Assembly: GCA_004352715.1 (NCBI GenBank)
Contig: SCFE01000030.1
Coordinates: forward strand, 1,570,074-1,634,073
Reading direction: 5' to 3'
DNA length: 64,000 nt
DNA from: Hofstenia miamia
Lineage: Eukaryota; Xenacoelomorpha; Acoela
In this document: one piece after another, positions 1 to 13,190 of the stretch
How positions within the stretch are numbered: position 1 is the first letter of the stretch
Layout: each line of letters starts with the position of its first letter
Position numbers and translations under genes: made by a program
The notes under the pieces: model-generated
The model's database searches: none
What the model was told of the DNA's origin: nothing
Seen by the model: only the letters and a program-made list of their open reading frames with translations

Positions 1-110
1 GTAAAGAAAGTAAAACTAAAAAAAAATGTAAGGTAATGTGGGAAAGTAAAACTAAAAAAATGTAAGGTAATGTGGGAAAGTAAAACTAAAAAGTAAAAAA
101 AATGCAAACT
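1..110. repeat. A-rich tandem repeat, ~34-bp unit
   Basis: About 2.7 copies of a 34-bp unit containing GTAAGGTAATGTGGGAAAG; the AATGTGGG core recurs at about 35 and 69. The array probably continues left of the window. No coding potential is visible. Confidence 0.7.
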
Positions 111-155
111 AAATTAGGCCACATAAATAACACAAAAACTAGTAAAAGTACATTA

Positions 156-295
156 TGACGTCAATAAAACACCACCGGCAATATCCACGGCGTCTCAGGT
201 CAAAGGCCACCCCTCTCAACCAATCAGAAAAAAGTGGAACGAAATACGACCCACCTCTCGACCAATAAAAAAAAGTGGAACGAAATACGAGTCCC
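156..295. promoter_or_regulatory. Possible promoter-like cluster: CRE plus two tandem CCAAT units
   Basis: A perfect CRE palindrome TGACGTCA lies at 156-163. Two copies of a 41-42 bp unit follow, each with a CCAAT box (220-224 and 262-266) and the tail GTGGAACGAAATACGA. The stretch is GC-richer than its surroundings. CRE and CCAAT (NF-Y) boxes are classical promoter parts, but no downstream exon was recognised, so promoter function is only an inference. It could equally be a transposon end or a minisatellite. Confidence 0.25.
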
Positions 296-309
296 TTTTA
301 CTACTCTTA

Positions 310-590
310 ATGTACGTCTTCTAAGCCGTTTCATAAAATACCATTTCTAAACGTTGCTGAATTTCATCTAGTGACCACCAAATGATGTTACAAAGCGTTT
401 TCTGATCTTCTAGACATCTTCTAGACTTCTTCTAAACGTCTTTTAATTGTTTTCTAAACCATTTCTAAGCAATTTTTACACATTATCTAAATGTGTTTTA
501 AACGTCTTCCATACGTTTTCTAGAAGTCTTCTAAACGTTCTATAAACCATTTTAAGACGTGTTATAGGACATTTTCTAAATTTTTTATTG
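310..590. repeat. Degenerate short tandem repeat with TTCTAAACG core
   Basis: Variants of a word of about 12 bp (TTCTAAACGT, TTCTAGACAT, TTCTAAACCA, TTCCATACGT) recur across the interval with irregular spacing. This looks like an old, diverged simple satellite. No ORF is present. Confidence 0.55.
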
Positions 591-599
591 TTTTTGTGT

Positions 600-2377
600 T
601 AAAGTTGTCTCAAGACTTAGGACTTGGGTATACTTTTTTAAAATATTTATTGTAGAAACAAAGGGTAGATTTCTACTAAAATTATTATTTTTTATTACAA
701 AATAGACTTTATTACTGAATATCATTAGCGTACTATGCTAAATTTATAATGTTATTCTAGTGCTACACAACAAGTAACACGCTCATCATGTCCCATCACA
801 ACATATTCAACTATGGGATCAATGACCCCGGGGAGATTATAAAAAATTTGCCCAAACCTTTTACTGATGGAACAGCAAGAACGAAAAACATTTTGGTTTT
901 TAATTATGATGGGGAAATGATTGGATTATAAGGCGATGTATCCACTCACTAGACCGCTTCTATTGTACTTTGTAAAAAAATTATTCCTATGCTTGTGTTT
1001 CATGAAAACACTAAAAATTACTGTTATACTATTTTTCAATTTTAAAACAAGGCCTTTATATTCTTAGTTAATGCTATAACTAGATTTAATTCTCAATTCT
1101 AAAAATTGTCTGGGGTTATTGAACCCGTGTAGTAAAGTCATGGTGACCAGTCTTATATAATCGTTGGTACCATGGCACCTCTTCAGATATATATCATGAT
1201 GACATTCTAACTAATTAAGTGTTTCTCCTGTCCACATGGATGGCTAACAAAAATGATAATACTGTGATATTTTAAATATTTACTTGTTGAACTGAATTTT
1301 AAAAAGGGGAACATGATACCCGTGTTTCCTCTACATCGTTTTATCATTTGAAAAGCTTTTTAGTGTTTCCAGTAGAATGATTTCACATTTCGTATAACAT
1401 TTAATTAAAAGACAATAGCTTAATAATATTTTTCAAAAGGCAAAATTATTTGCTTATTTTTAACATATATATACAATATACATGTATATACATATATATA
1501 TATATATACAGGAGCATTTCGTTAGTTTTAATTATAATGATTTAAATTAGGCCTGCGGCATTTAAAGATTATTTAATCGATTAATCCTTAAATTATTTTA
1601 ACTATTAATTTTTTGGTTAACACTCAGTTGCTGACATGTGCAGTTGCGTAGCTGGTTATCTGACCAAATTTGAAAGAGAAAACACAGATTTCATTTCGCT
1701 TCCTTCCACATGAATTTTTAAAAATGGTTAGTTTTGATTCAACTAAAAGTTACCAATTAATTACTCCTATATTTATTAAAAGTTAATTATTAAAAATAAA
1801 TTAATCGTTACCAGCCTTAATTTCAGTGAATGGAATTTTCTACATTTTTCAAGAATTTGAGAGTATGGCATTTACAAAACACAAGGACATTTTTGCTATA
1901 TCACAGGAAACGAAGAGCCGGATTAAAAAATATTTTAAAAGGAATTTTTCTAGATATTATATCTTTCATACATTAAACTAGAAATAAATCTATTGATTTA
2001 AAAATGTAATTTTATGATTTAATATCTAAAGTACTACTTCAAGAGATTAATCACTCAAGTTGAATTTCTTTTAATTACATGAGAAGAAATACTTGAATAT
2101 ATAAAATTGATTTTTAAAATTTCAACAAGAGATTGCTTATGAGCATTTGAGCATTAAAGTTTATTATTTAATTCTCTGTTGTTGCCTTTTCATTGTTTTT
2201 ATTAATTACAAAAATTATTGTTGTATGTTAATCAGTAAGTAACATTCGATACATTTTTGCTTCTTGTGACCTATTTTTTGAAGTTTACACATGAAACTTA
2301 AATAAAATGTTCGACATAGCCATCAACGTTGAATAGGCATCCGCGATTTAATGGACCTCTAATATATGCTACATTTG
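600..2377. other. AT-rich non-coding stretch with (TA)n and a possible decayed hAT-like MITE
   Basis: No gene seen. A (TA)n run lies near 1466-1510. Between about 1548 and 1820 the ends are loosely inverted (TAGGCCTGCGGCA...ATTTAATCGATTAAT on the left, AATTAATCGTTACCAGCCTTA on the right). This resembles hAT-type MITE ends, but there is no clean target-site duplication, so I rate that part low. Confidence 0.35.
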
Positions 2378-2381
2378 TTAA

Positions 2382-2613
2382 CCCTTTAGAGTCGAACGGG
2401 AACTATGGTTCCCGCTAATTGAACATGCCTACTGGGACCTAAAATTCCCAAGTGAACGGTCTAATTGGATACATAGGTCCCACCATTATTATGAAAGAAA
2501 CTTTTTATAAAATCATAAAAAAGTCATCTGAGGTTTTAAACATTGCCTACTAAATATGCATCATACAGTTTTTATAATAAAAATTAAATTAGCTAGGTTC
2601 AAACTTGAAAGGG
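2382..2613. mobile_element. piggyBac-type MITE (232 bp)
   Basis: The element is bounded by TTAA on both sides (2378-2381 and 2614-2617), the piggyBac target duplication, and starts CCCTTTAGAGT with the inverted counterpart ACTTGAAAGGG at the other end. Just inside the left end is a hairpin, CGGGAAC-TATG-GTTCCCG (2397-2414). There is no internal ORF, so it is non-autonomous. The layout (TTAA, CCC-start TIR, then a short palindrome) matches the two larger piggyBac elements in this window. Confidence 0.7.
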
Positions 2614-2619
2614 TTAAGG

Positions 2620-5600
2620 CATACCAGTGCATCAAGTCAAGTGCCAAAATTTAGATTACATTACATTCTGGAGGCAGAAACGTGTTAAAGTTAATGCATT
2701 TATTCATTCATGCATATAATGTACATAAATATGTTGTTAAAAGCGTAGGTTGGTTATAATATTACATAGAGGAACGGATTATACTTCACGTAATTTAAAT
2801 AGAATTAGAATTCACTCTCAACTATTCACAAACTAAACATTCCCTACATTTCAGTACATTTATTTATACAAGCGAAAGCAGTTTTGTTGAATCCTTTAAC
2901 AGCTATTCTTGCAATTTAATAACTAAATCATACGTCACATTATCACTACTCATATACTTATCAAATTTGCTTGAAATTTTATTGGTGAAGCAGACAAATT
3001 TTAATTTTAATTTGAAGTAGTTTCAAAGGAATACATGAGATAGGTTTGACGTAATTTCAAACATGTTGGATAGGCACAGGGCAGTACGCAGGTTTTCTCG
3101 TGTGATATCAGTGGTGATCAGCTGAGTGAAATTTTTTAAAATAATGACTAAATAGACACTAAAATGCATTCTCCCTCTTCGTTTTCAATTTTTAATAAAT
3201 TTTTATAGAAAATATTTTTACTTAGGCACTCAAAATCATATCCCATCATTCCCCCTGGCATACACAACTGCTTAGCCAAGAAAATCCCATTGTGCTGCTC
3301 AAACAAAAACTTTTTTTTGGCACTTGCATTAAGTGTTGTGACATGTGGCACATACAACATTGAACTCTTTGTTTCAAGTGAGTCGCAAATTCTGTTAAAG
3401 TTCTCTTATTTTATAAAAAATGGGTTGAAAAGGGCAACAATAAAATAAAATCCTTACACTGTTGGAACATAATCACGTGGAAATCTGTTATGTGTGAATG
3501 ATATGAGCAATGAGGTCTTTCCAACTGCACTAAAATATGCTTCAAATTAAAACGTTCCTTATAAGTTCAATGTATAATATAACCTTTAATCCTTAGTAAT
3601 TCATGGAATTGCCAGTGAATATATAATAAATAAATTTTAAAGTATTTTCTAAAAATTGAAGAAAGATCTAAAATTCAAAGTGCTAAATACCATAAAGTAT
3701 ATAATACATCTTATTATAAATTCAAAGAGTTTTCTACGTATAGTAAATATGGGATCCCAAAAACCAGGGAGTATGCAGAATTTCCGATGAGGAGTGCATG
3801 TCAGTGGTGATCTAGTGGAATGATCAATAGCGTGATTAAACTTCCAGAAACTGCCAATATATATATATATATAATTTCCCCTAAATTGCATTTTACTATC
3901 TTAGTTTTTAATTTTGAATTGTATATTATATTGAATTTCTGAACAGCAAACCAATAACGGTAAGATATAATTTTTAATTTGACATTAACCAAATATCATA
4001 GTTTATCATAATTAATATGAAACAATGCTTACTTAAATCATATTATGACACTATTTACAAAGCCAATAGCATTTTGCTTAAAATTTCAAATTTATTGTCA
4101 TCCTAACATTGGAGGTATCAATGACATTGAATTAAATGGAGAGGTTTCTAGACTAACAATGAGTATAGAGACGATGTTTAATGTATTGGTCTCATTTCTT
4201 AGGCAAAACTGTAAAAATCACAAAGAAATTCCCAAGTCACTTTATTTTGCTCACAGACATGAAATTCAGAGTGCAGTGTTTTGTGTCACAACAAAACTAC
4301 ATATTCTGACGTAAGCATTTCAATAATTGAAGTCTCATGAAGAAGTGAAACGCACAGTTTGGCAACAAGAATCCCAAATGACTACAGGCGCAGTAGTTGA
4401 ATTTATTTTTGTTGTAAGTACTTCAAATTGTAGGTGTAGCAATGTTGGTTTGTTATATTGCATCAGCTACACAGTGGGAAATTTAGTGCAGTTTATATAG
4501 GTGCACCTTCTCCACACCAAATTGGATAAGAATTTTATGATCAGACTATGGAAAATAAAAAATATATTTATAAGATGGTTTTCCAAAACAGCATTTTCGA
4601 ACTGGATTCGGTTTGCAGAAAAATCATATGCAAAAATAAAATTCTACTATGATGTGCTTTTTTCATGAATAATACTCCCTAGAACAAATTTTTTACATAC
4701 ATAAGTGTTACGTGTGTGCCACAAAACATGAAGCATAAATAAAATATTTATTATTAATGGTCCATTCGTAAATAAGTATAGGTATACCTTTGAAGTCAAA
4801 GCACGTACTCTAATAAATTTCAATAAGATAAAATACAGGATAATTTGGTCCAACTACAAATGAGAATGAAAACGACTCTAGCCCAGCCCAGGATTTATAG
4901 CATTTAATTGTCCTCAAGTCAACTACAGACTGAGGAATATGCTTAACAAGAAATGATCAAATAACATAAAAATTAACAAAATTAGGAGCTTAATATTTTC
5001 ATAACACAATGAGTCAACAGATCTGTGAGTTACTGTGCGTATTAGAGGAATCTTGAGGCAGTTTTTATTTTTAAGATCAATGTTTCTTTCCAAGGCCAAA
5101 AAACAGCTCATCTCATTGGACAATTCTATACCCGTATATGACCCGCATTGGCTTTACAAAAATGTGTTTCCCCACTGATTCAGTACTTGCGTGAAAAGCC
5201 TCATCTCAAGATACTTATAAGAACTTTTCAGTATTAAATAAATACAAATGCAAAAAACGTATCTTAATCTTCAACAAAATCAAAAACACAATGTGGTCAT
5301 AAAATGTTTGGCCAACCAATGTTATTCTTTTTAAGCTTCTAATTTGTTTACAGGAAATTGCTGTTTATTTTAGCATAAAACACGTTTCTATTACGTTGAG
5401 ATTGCATTGAAATCTTTAAGTAAAGGGACATCTAATATTCATGCAAAGCATAGTTCCGCCTTATCATGAACGCTTTTATTATTACGGGTTCCATTCTGTT
5501 TATGAAATTACTGAACATGAGAATTATATTTTGCTATCAAATTAGTAAGTAAAAGGCTCAAATTTCATTAGATTTCGACAAGACTACACAAAGGTGGGCC

Positions 5601-8600
5601 CAAGAATATTTCAATGTCTATGTAAGAAAAATATTGACAGTTTTTACTTTGATTATTTTTAGCCCCTCGTCACACATATAAAGTGACCTTCAAAGGTCAA
5701 TTTCAAATCATTAATGCATCTCAAAGTTCATGTGCTTAAAACAAACAATCAATCATTCATTGTTGTAACTTCATATAATTATAAAATTCGACAAATTCAA
5801 TTATTTCAAACATATGAATGACTTTACTTTTAATTCGCGTTTTGTTAGAATTAGTAGAATAAAATATGTGTGCAGTCTTGTTTGCTCAGTGACATTTGAT
5901 AAATGTTGCATCTATTTCGTGTTTGCAGACGTTATTTATTTTAGATTAAGAATTTGTTTTTTAAATAGACACACATTTTTGCCGATTATTTTATTTCATT
6001 ATAAATTTAAACAGTGATTCATCTTTTGGCAATATTTGACCAACGTGAACCACTACCTTTTTCACTTAATTATACATTTTCGTAAGCAACTAAGATTGGT
6101 ATTGGAACCAGATGTATGTAAACTTTCGCTTGTAACTTTACTTAAATATTACAAAATGCGGTTGCTTTTAAAATTATTCATCGGCCAAAATTTATCTATT
6201 TAAGTCCTTGAAGTGGTAGCGAGCTCGAACTTTGCCGAATTTGATTGTCAACCGTTACCAAACTGGCTAATTAAAAATGAACATCAAACGGTTGGCCAAT
6301 TGATAATTTTAGGGCAAGAAGGCATAGTGTACTAAAACTGATTTTTAATAAAGATATAATAAATAAATAAATGAATAAATATATATGTAAACATTAATAT
6401 TAAAGTAGATAAACAATTACATAAGATTTAAAATTCCCAAGCAGTCTACTTGAAAAAATAATTCATTTGTGTTCATAATGATTTGGAAACATGTTTTGTT
6501 TTAGCAGACTAGAATCTGAAATCCTTGGCGCTTTTACATTTCAATACTAAATTTTTTGAATTCAATTCTGAATTGAGTATTCATGAAATTTCCTCCCAAG
6601 TACTCATGTAAAGACAAATTAGTAGCGGTGCAAATCATCAATTTGAAATGATGCGTGGGGACGTTATCTTGAATGATAATATTTGTAAAGTGTCACTTTC
6701 AAAAATTGACATTGGCGTTTACTTTCTATGTGGCGTCTATCATCTTTTTTGCAAATTACCGCGAGCCTTAAAACGTTTAAACATCGGAATCATTGAAGAA
6801 ATTTTAAAGACACACGTTAACAATGATTGAAGTCCTTACGTACGAAGAATAAACGTTAACTTAAGAACTAACTTTGAAGATCTCTTTTGCTGTGCGTTCT
6901 CGCTTTTAAATATCCATGATTTGAAATTGATTGATAAACATCTTTTCGACTTCCTGCTATTTTCTTATCTTTCTCTACCGCTTAGATTCTATTTTATTGT
7001 AAATATATATATATATATATATAATAAAATACAAAATTGGTTTAATTCAACATCTTTATCTCTTAAGAAGCAAAAGCAAATAACTTGGAAAATGTAAGAA
7101 ATAAATATTTGGCAAAAATAAAAATTAAATTCAAGCATTTCTTTGTACCCAAGACCAAGAGGATGTACAGCATAATGCAATATGCTATATAAATATCCTC
7201 TTTTAAAGCGCTAAGTTGAAGAAAAGTATAGAAAAATATTTGATAGGAATAGCACAATAGAGTATATATAATACTATTGCATGTATTTGAGAATATTGTA
7301 TTTACTTCTACAAAACTTCCAGCTTTAACATGGGGGATGGGACAAAAGTTCATTATGAGTTGCTTATCAAAAGTGCTTAGTTCTCATATGGTACATATAG
7401 ATTTTAAAGAAAATGAATTTTTCATAGATCTAATGAGAATTCATTGGGATGACATTCACTCATTTTGGTTGATATGTATGCCGTTCTGCAGATGAGAATT
7501 AGATAAAATTGTTCAATCTGTGCAAATTTCTTTAAGTTTTGATACAATCATATAATGATGCATGCAAAAAAGGAAGCTACTCCAATCACTAATGAATATT
7601 ATGACTAGGTTTCACACACGTTAGTGAAATTGTGCATCATAGTAGTCTACCAGGGTTAGCATGTAACAATAAGAAAAAAATTGATGAAACGGTAAATATA
7701 CTACTCGTGCAAATAGAATAGTATTTTTTAAAATCCCTCAGAAAAAGTTTGTCATTGCTACACCGCCCTTGATACCCAATATAACTTCTATTTTGACCAA
7801 AACTGAAAAAAAATTATTAATAATGTCCTGAAATCATTGGTTGTCAGTTTCTTTATTTGTTGTTCAAGTCCCTGTTAATCCCAGTCTTTCTGAGGTATTT
7901 ACTCCCAGTCCCATGGACCGGGATCAGTAGGACCCATGGAACTAGGTGGTCCTGCAAAACTAATATATAGTTCTATTAATGAAAGAGCCTTCCTTACTAT
8001 TGCAATGATTACATAGTAGCGATAATATCCATGCTAGTTATGAACCTGGTAAACTCATTAAATGAGATAGGATTTGGCTTAGTAGAATTTCCACTGGTCG
8101 GTGTATGATTCAATGAACTATGTACCTAGTGAATGCGTATGTTTTGTTTAAGCTAGTATTCCAGAATTAGGTAAATTTTAAGGATCATCTTAGATGCTAA
8201 AATGGGAAGAATGCTTTCTTATTGCAATGAATGAAAGTATTTAGAACTAGTGCAATAAACTTTACATGAAACTAAATAAAGATCATATAAGCTTGTCAGA
8301 AGTTTAAACCTAATAATAAAGAAATAGTCACAAATTAAAATATTTAAAAATGAATTTTGCCCATCAAAAGTGAATTAATTGAAAAATAAAATAATTATAA
8401 AGTTAACTTCACTTACCCGTCTCCGACCACAACACATTTATAGTTCATTGGCATGTTGAGCAACAGTTGAATACTTTGTTCACATTTGTATTTTAAGTGC
8501 AACTATTGAATAAAGTGAGCGATTTTGGCAATATTCTGGTAGATTTTCTAGCTAATTTGAGAGCCAAGATAATGCGTGACGCATGTAATTGAAATAAAGT

Positions 8601-9770
8601 GAGTTAAAACTGTATAAATATTTACATTTTCATTCTCAACGCGGTGCTTGTATTACTGATGAAATCGTCCTTGTACGCAGCAGAGAGAATGTCGTACTAT
8701 TAAATGCTGCTTCTACAGAAACCTTGATCATTTAATTTATTTTTTTACTAAACTTTAATATTCAGAATTAAATGTTTGAAGTGGACAGGCATTACACAAC
8801 GCGTTGGTTTATTATCCATGATTATTGTAACAGTGAATAAACCAGGAATTGTTAATTGAATGAGAAAATATTTGTAATTAAAAGCGACTACGTACACGTC
8901 ATTTCAGATACGTAACCTAATCATTTCAGCTCACACTGAACTGAATCACTTTCATCAAGCATGATTTAATTTTCAATTATTTCATTTTAGTAAAACTATT
9001 AATTTTAATTTTGTTAATAACCCTTATTACTTCATTATTGTATCAAACCGTCTCTTTGTATCAATAAAAATTTATTATAGAAAACCCAGACGTTTCTACA
9101 AAGCTGAGCTTTATGGCAGGGAGCCCTTTCTTACAGAAAGATGGATCTCAGATTGTTCAGATTGGCAATATGAGGTAGCAGCTGGGTTTATGGAACATCT
9201 TGATATTTTGTTGCAGTGCTAGTGTAATCTCAATGCAACATTTTAAAGTGAATTTTCCGGAATTGTGCACATGTGTGGCCTCTGATAATTAAAATTTCTG
9301 TGGCGAGCTCCATGGTGCAACATTAATCCCCACAATAAAAATCATGTGTGCATACATATTTTTACTATTTTTGTTTATTAATCATTTGCCGAATTTTTGA
9401 AATTTCACATGTGTATATGTATATGTATAATATATAAGTAATTTAAAAAAATATTCGTCAACAATTAATATAATTGCAATAAATTTGTTATTCAAAATCG
9501 TTGTCTCAAAATCATTTCTACCACCTTTCTATTTATTCTGTTGAACAAGCAATCTGATTGTTCATTTAGGAAATAGGAATTTTGAAAAATTATTTTTTAT
9601 AAGTTATTTAACTCTTACTAATGCAATTTGATGCAGTGGAGTATTTCTGAGATGGAAGAAAAGTAATACTTGCAATAATTATGGCGTCATTTTTGAAGTG
9701 GATATCATTGCCTAAGATCACTGATAATATATAGATATGGTGTCGTCTTCTTGTTGAGTTTGGAAAGCAA
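2620..9770. other. AT-rich intergenic sequence, no gene recognised
   Basis: About 7 kb in which I see only short stop-limited ORFs with no family resemblance, several (TA)n runs (near 3860 and 7005) and no splice-bounded coding segment I could support. It may be intergenic or a long intron of an unseen gene. Confidence 0.5.
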
Positions 9771-9778
9771 TAAAAACA

Positions 9779-10016
9779 CCCTTGATTTAGAGTCGCAGTA
9801 TTATCCCCAAACGTCCTCATGAAACCCATTGGGTAAATTTTAGTCCCCACCCCACCCCANNNNNNNNNNNNNNNNNNNNNNNNNNNNNNNNNNNNNNNNN
9901 NNNNNNNNNNNNNNCCCTTGATTTAGAGTCGCAGTATTATCCCCAAACGTCCTCATGAAACCCATTGGGTAAATTTTAGTCTCCATCCCACCCCACCCCA
10001 CCCCACCCCACCCCAC
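9779..10016. repeat. CCCCA minisatellite with duplicated 80-bp flank around a gap
   Basis: The segment starting CCCTTGATTTAGAGTCGCAG occurs at 9779 and again at 9915, nearly identical, on either side of a 55-bp run of N (9860-9914). Each copy runs into CCCCA pentamers; the right copy has about seven. On the minus strand this is TGGGG repeated, a G-quadruplex-prone sequence. The duplicated flank may be a true tandem repeat or two overlapping contig ends left unmerged. Confidence 0.7.
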
Positions 10017-10019
10017 TAG

Positions 10020-11110
10020 ATTCATGGCATCCCACTCCACTTGACAAGCCTGGGTATTGACAGCCATGCCAAGCAAATTGTGATCTAAAAGTAGAGATTT
10101 CCATGGATATTTCGCTCAAGAAGCGTTCTTGGCACTAGTCAGTAGCTTTCGAATGAATGTACGCAGCATTTCTGTTTCGTCTTGCAGTAATCCTGGCATC
10201 ATTAGCCTCTGGCATTGATATTGGCTGATGCTCCATCAGTCTAAACCTTGTCACACTTCATTGAATAGCTGTTTGTGGACTGCTAGCACTTGTTCAGCGA
10301 CTTCTGCTTAAAGATGACAAGATGAGCATCCATGATTTTGAATAGCTGCACATGCTATTAGATGGGTATGCTGCGGTGTTAAACTTTGTGGCGTCAAAAT
10401 CTTCCTCGACACCTGACAGCCATGGTGCTTATCCTGTAATGACCCTGATGGATGTGGCCAACAGTGAGATGGTCAATATTCGGGATGGCTGTATTAAATG
10501 GAATGACCAGCATTATAATGGTAACTTACAAGGTCTCAGATTATGCAATACCATGTTTATTGCCAAGAATTCAAATTGTAGTTTTCTAACACTAGAAGTG
10601 TCATTACTCCTTAGGATTCTTTTTCATAGAGCACTTCAATTTAGACGATTATGTAAAAAAATGAAAAAAATTACGCATACAAATTCAAATGGATTATCAA
10701 TGTATTTGGTGGTGCATATATCTGCTGTTGTTTTTAATGAACGTATGCGCAAGTAAACACAATTTTAATTTGAATAAATTTTCCCGCATTTCTGTTTTAG
10801 CTTTAATAAACTGGCCAGTAGTGAATAATAAAATTCTCAGTGAAATAAAAAGTTGTGGGTGCGATTAAAGAGTGATTGTAATTCTTACTTGCGTCCTGGC
10901 AGCAATCAGTTTGTGAACAAGCTGTCTGAGCATTGCAGGACAATGTGACTCGCTGTAAAACACTGATCTCAGCTGCTTTAAGGCCCGTTGTGACGTATTT
11001 CTTTTAACAGCGCTGATCACAGATGACATTGGTAGAGTACGCTAGAGCCACTGGCAGCTTTCAGCACACTGATTGACGCAGATATGCAGTAAAGGTCACA
11101 ATGCAGCAAA
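10020..11110. other. GC-elevated block of unknown nature
   Basis: Base composition is clearly less AT-rich than the flanks, mainly 10020-10560 and 10850-11100. A 134-codon + strand ORF (10352-10756) starts within it, but its second half is low-complexity and I recognise no family. It could be an old transposon body, a SINE-like repeat or a decayed exon. Confidence 0.3.
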
Positions 11111-11310
11111 TCATGTGATCCGATTATTTTTTCTCTAATTAATATGATTAGCTTAACATTAACTCATATCATATCATTTGAATAGCTATATGATTATATA
11201 ATTTACATCAAATGCCTTTCTAAACATATTTTCAGGAGTGGTTCAAATTATTTGTCAGACACTATATGTATCCAAATTCCAGGATTCCCAAATTTGGAGA
11301 AATTTGAAAC

Positions 11311-11400
11311 CAGTGGCGTCACATCCCTTAAGAAAATCAGGGGGCTAGAGGTTCGAAAAAAATTTTTATGCAAGCACATGTAGAGAATTACATATTATTG
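11311..11400 (+). repeat. Dispersed repeat end (CAGTGGCGTCA... type), copy 1
   Basis: The sequence CAGTGGCGTCACATCCC, followed by CAGGGGGCTAGAGG and AAAAAAATTTTTATGCAAG, resembles the segment at 13119-13190. This suggests two diverged copies of one interspersed repeat. Neither has a matching inverted end that I can see. Confidence 0.35.
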
Positions 11401-12006
11401 ACGTCAAAAGCTTTCTATGATTCCTTGAAAAAAAAATTTAAGTGATCGTAGTTCACGAACTAATAATGGTAGCAAAATCAGAAGTCACTAGAGAATAAGG
11501 AGTGTTTTTCCTCTTTCATGTTTAAAACCACGCTCGATCACTCTCCCATTAAGCGTGCCTATTTTTTTATTTTTTGCATGGCATATTTCAATGGACTTAG
11601 GATTGGGAGGTTAATCTGCATATAAAGAAGCTGTTCAGTTTCGGTGTTGTTTCCATATGCTCGAAACCTTAGAATTACATGAACGACAGATATGAAGAGT
11701 ACTTAAATCTTTTGAAAAATCGAAATTTTCAAGCACTTCACTCAAAGCAATAAGCTTTAATACACATTTTAAGAAAACGTTCGAGCATATTTATCAATAG
11801 ATGTACGAATGGTTCACGATTTTCAACTTCCTAAAAGATTGAAGAAAATTCTTTTGAAACTGTGGAAAAACAGTTTTCCTTTGAGAAGGATTACATTACC
11901 CAAGATTTTTTTAAAATCTACCATGATTTCTTAAAAAATATTTTAAGCACACACGACTCTTAAAAAAATACACAATAGAGAAGTGGCTCAACTCTCATTT
12001 ACTTTT

Positions 12007-12044
<38 letters not shown>

Positions 12045-12282
12045 NNNNNNNNNNNNNNNNNNNNNNNNNNNNNNNNNNNNNNNNNNNNNNNNNNNNNNNN
12101 NNNNNNNNNNNNNNNNNNNNNNNNNNNNNNNNNNNNNNNNNNNNNNNNNNNNNNNNNNNNNNNNNNNNNNNNNNNNNNNNNNNNNNNNNNNNNNNNNNNN
12201 NNNNNNNNNNNNNNNNNNNNNNNNNNNNNNNNNNNNNNNNNNNNNNNNNNNNNNNNNNNNNNNNNNNNNNNNNNNNNNNNNN

Positions 12283-12314
<32 letters not shown>

Positions 12315-13118
12315 GAGAATTGAAATCAATTAGCATATACAATCTGAAAAAAATATAATGTGTCCAATTTACAATAAATATTTGTTATTTTATGATCGTT
12401 AGAAGAAAATCACATGAAAAATTTTGCTTCAGATATCAGTATCAAATATTTTCTGATTAATAGACAGATATATTTATAGGCTAAATTTGTTTAAAAGAAA
12501 TATATGTTTTGAATTTGAAATTTGAGAAACTTAGTATAAAAAATTAAATTATGTAAAAAAAATTTATACACAAAATTTTCAACTAAATCTAATGGAAGTT
12601 ATTCTTCCATGTTTCTTTCTATGTATGGCAAGATATGTAAGTCTCACAAATTACTTAACGCAAATGAATTATTTCTTATGATACTTACACTTCAGATTCT
12701 TAGGTATTCATGGTGTAATACATTATGGTATGGTATGTAATGAAACATTTGATCTAAACACGTATCAGTTAGCGTGTTTATCAGTTGATAAATATATGCT
12801 AACGTATATACATAAGTTGTAAATTTTATCCAAGAAAGAGGCGAATTATTAATGCCCATATTGTAAAAATATTTTGATAAATTAGTGGAGGAAACAGAAA
12901 ACATTAAATTGTTTTATTAAAAACGATTCTGTGTACGTGCAAATAGCTCAAAATGGTGAAAAATGCATGGTTAAAATAAATTTATCTCTTAGTTAATTTG
13001 CATTGTGAAACCAGAGTTATGATATTACAGATAAACTGGACATTGGTGAAGTAGAGACGTAGATAGGACATTGTTTAAGGAGGGCTATTAACAAGGAGTA
13101 TCCAAAGTTTACAATCAA
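11401..13118. other. AT-rich stretch with (TA)n and a 238-bp gap; no gene seen
   Basis: (TA)n runs at 12010-12044 and 12283-12311 flank N at 12045-12282. The remaining sequence is AT-rich with only short ORFs and no family resemblance. Confidence 0.5.
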
Positions 13119-13190
13119 TGGTGTCAAACCTAGACGCTAGGGGGCTTAGCCTCTCCTGTTTCATGAAAACCAAAATTTTTGCATGTGATG
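13119..13190 (+). repeat. Dispersed repeat end, copy 2
   Basis: CAATGGTGTCAAACCTAG, then CTAGGGGGCTTAGCCTCTC and AAAATTTTTGCATGTG, parallels 11311-11400 in order and spacing with many substitutions. It is a diverged repeat copy of uncertain family. Confidence 0.3.

Noticed and set aside
11995-12342. Ile-Tyr repeat ORFs at 12.0, 14.4, 20.8 and 30.5 kb
   Set aside because: Translations of (TA)n microsatellites and N runs.
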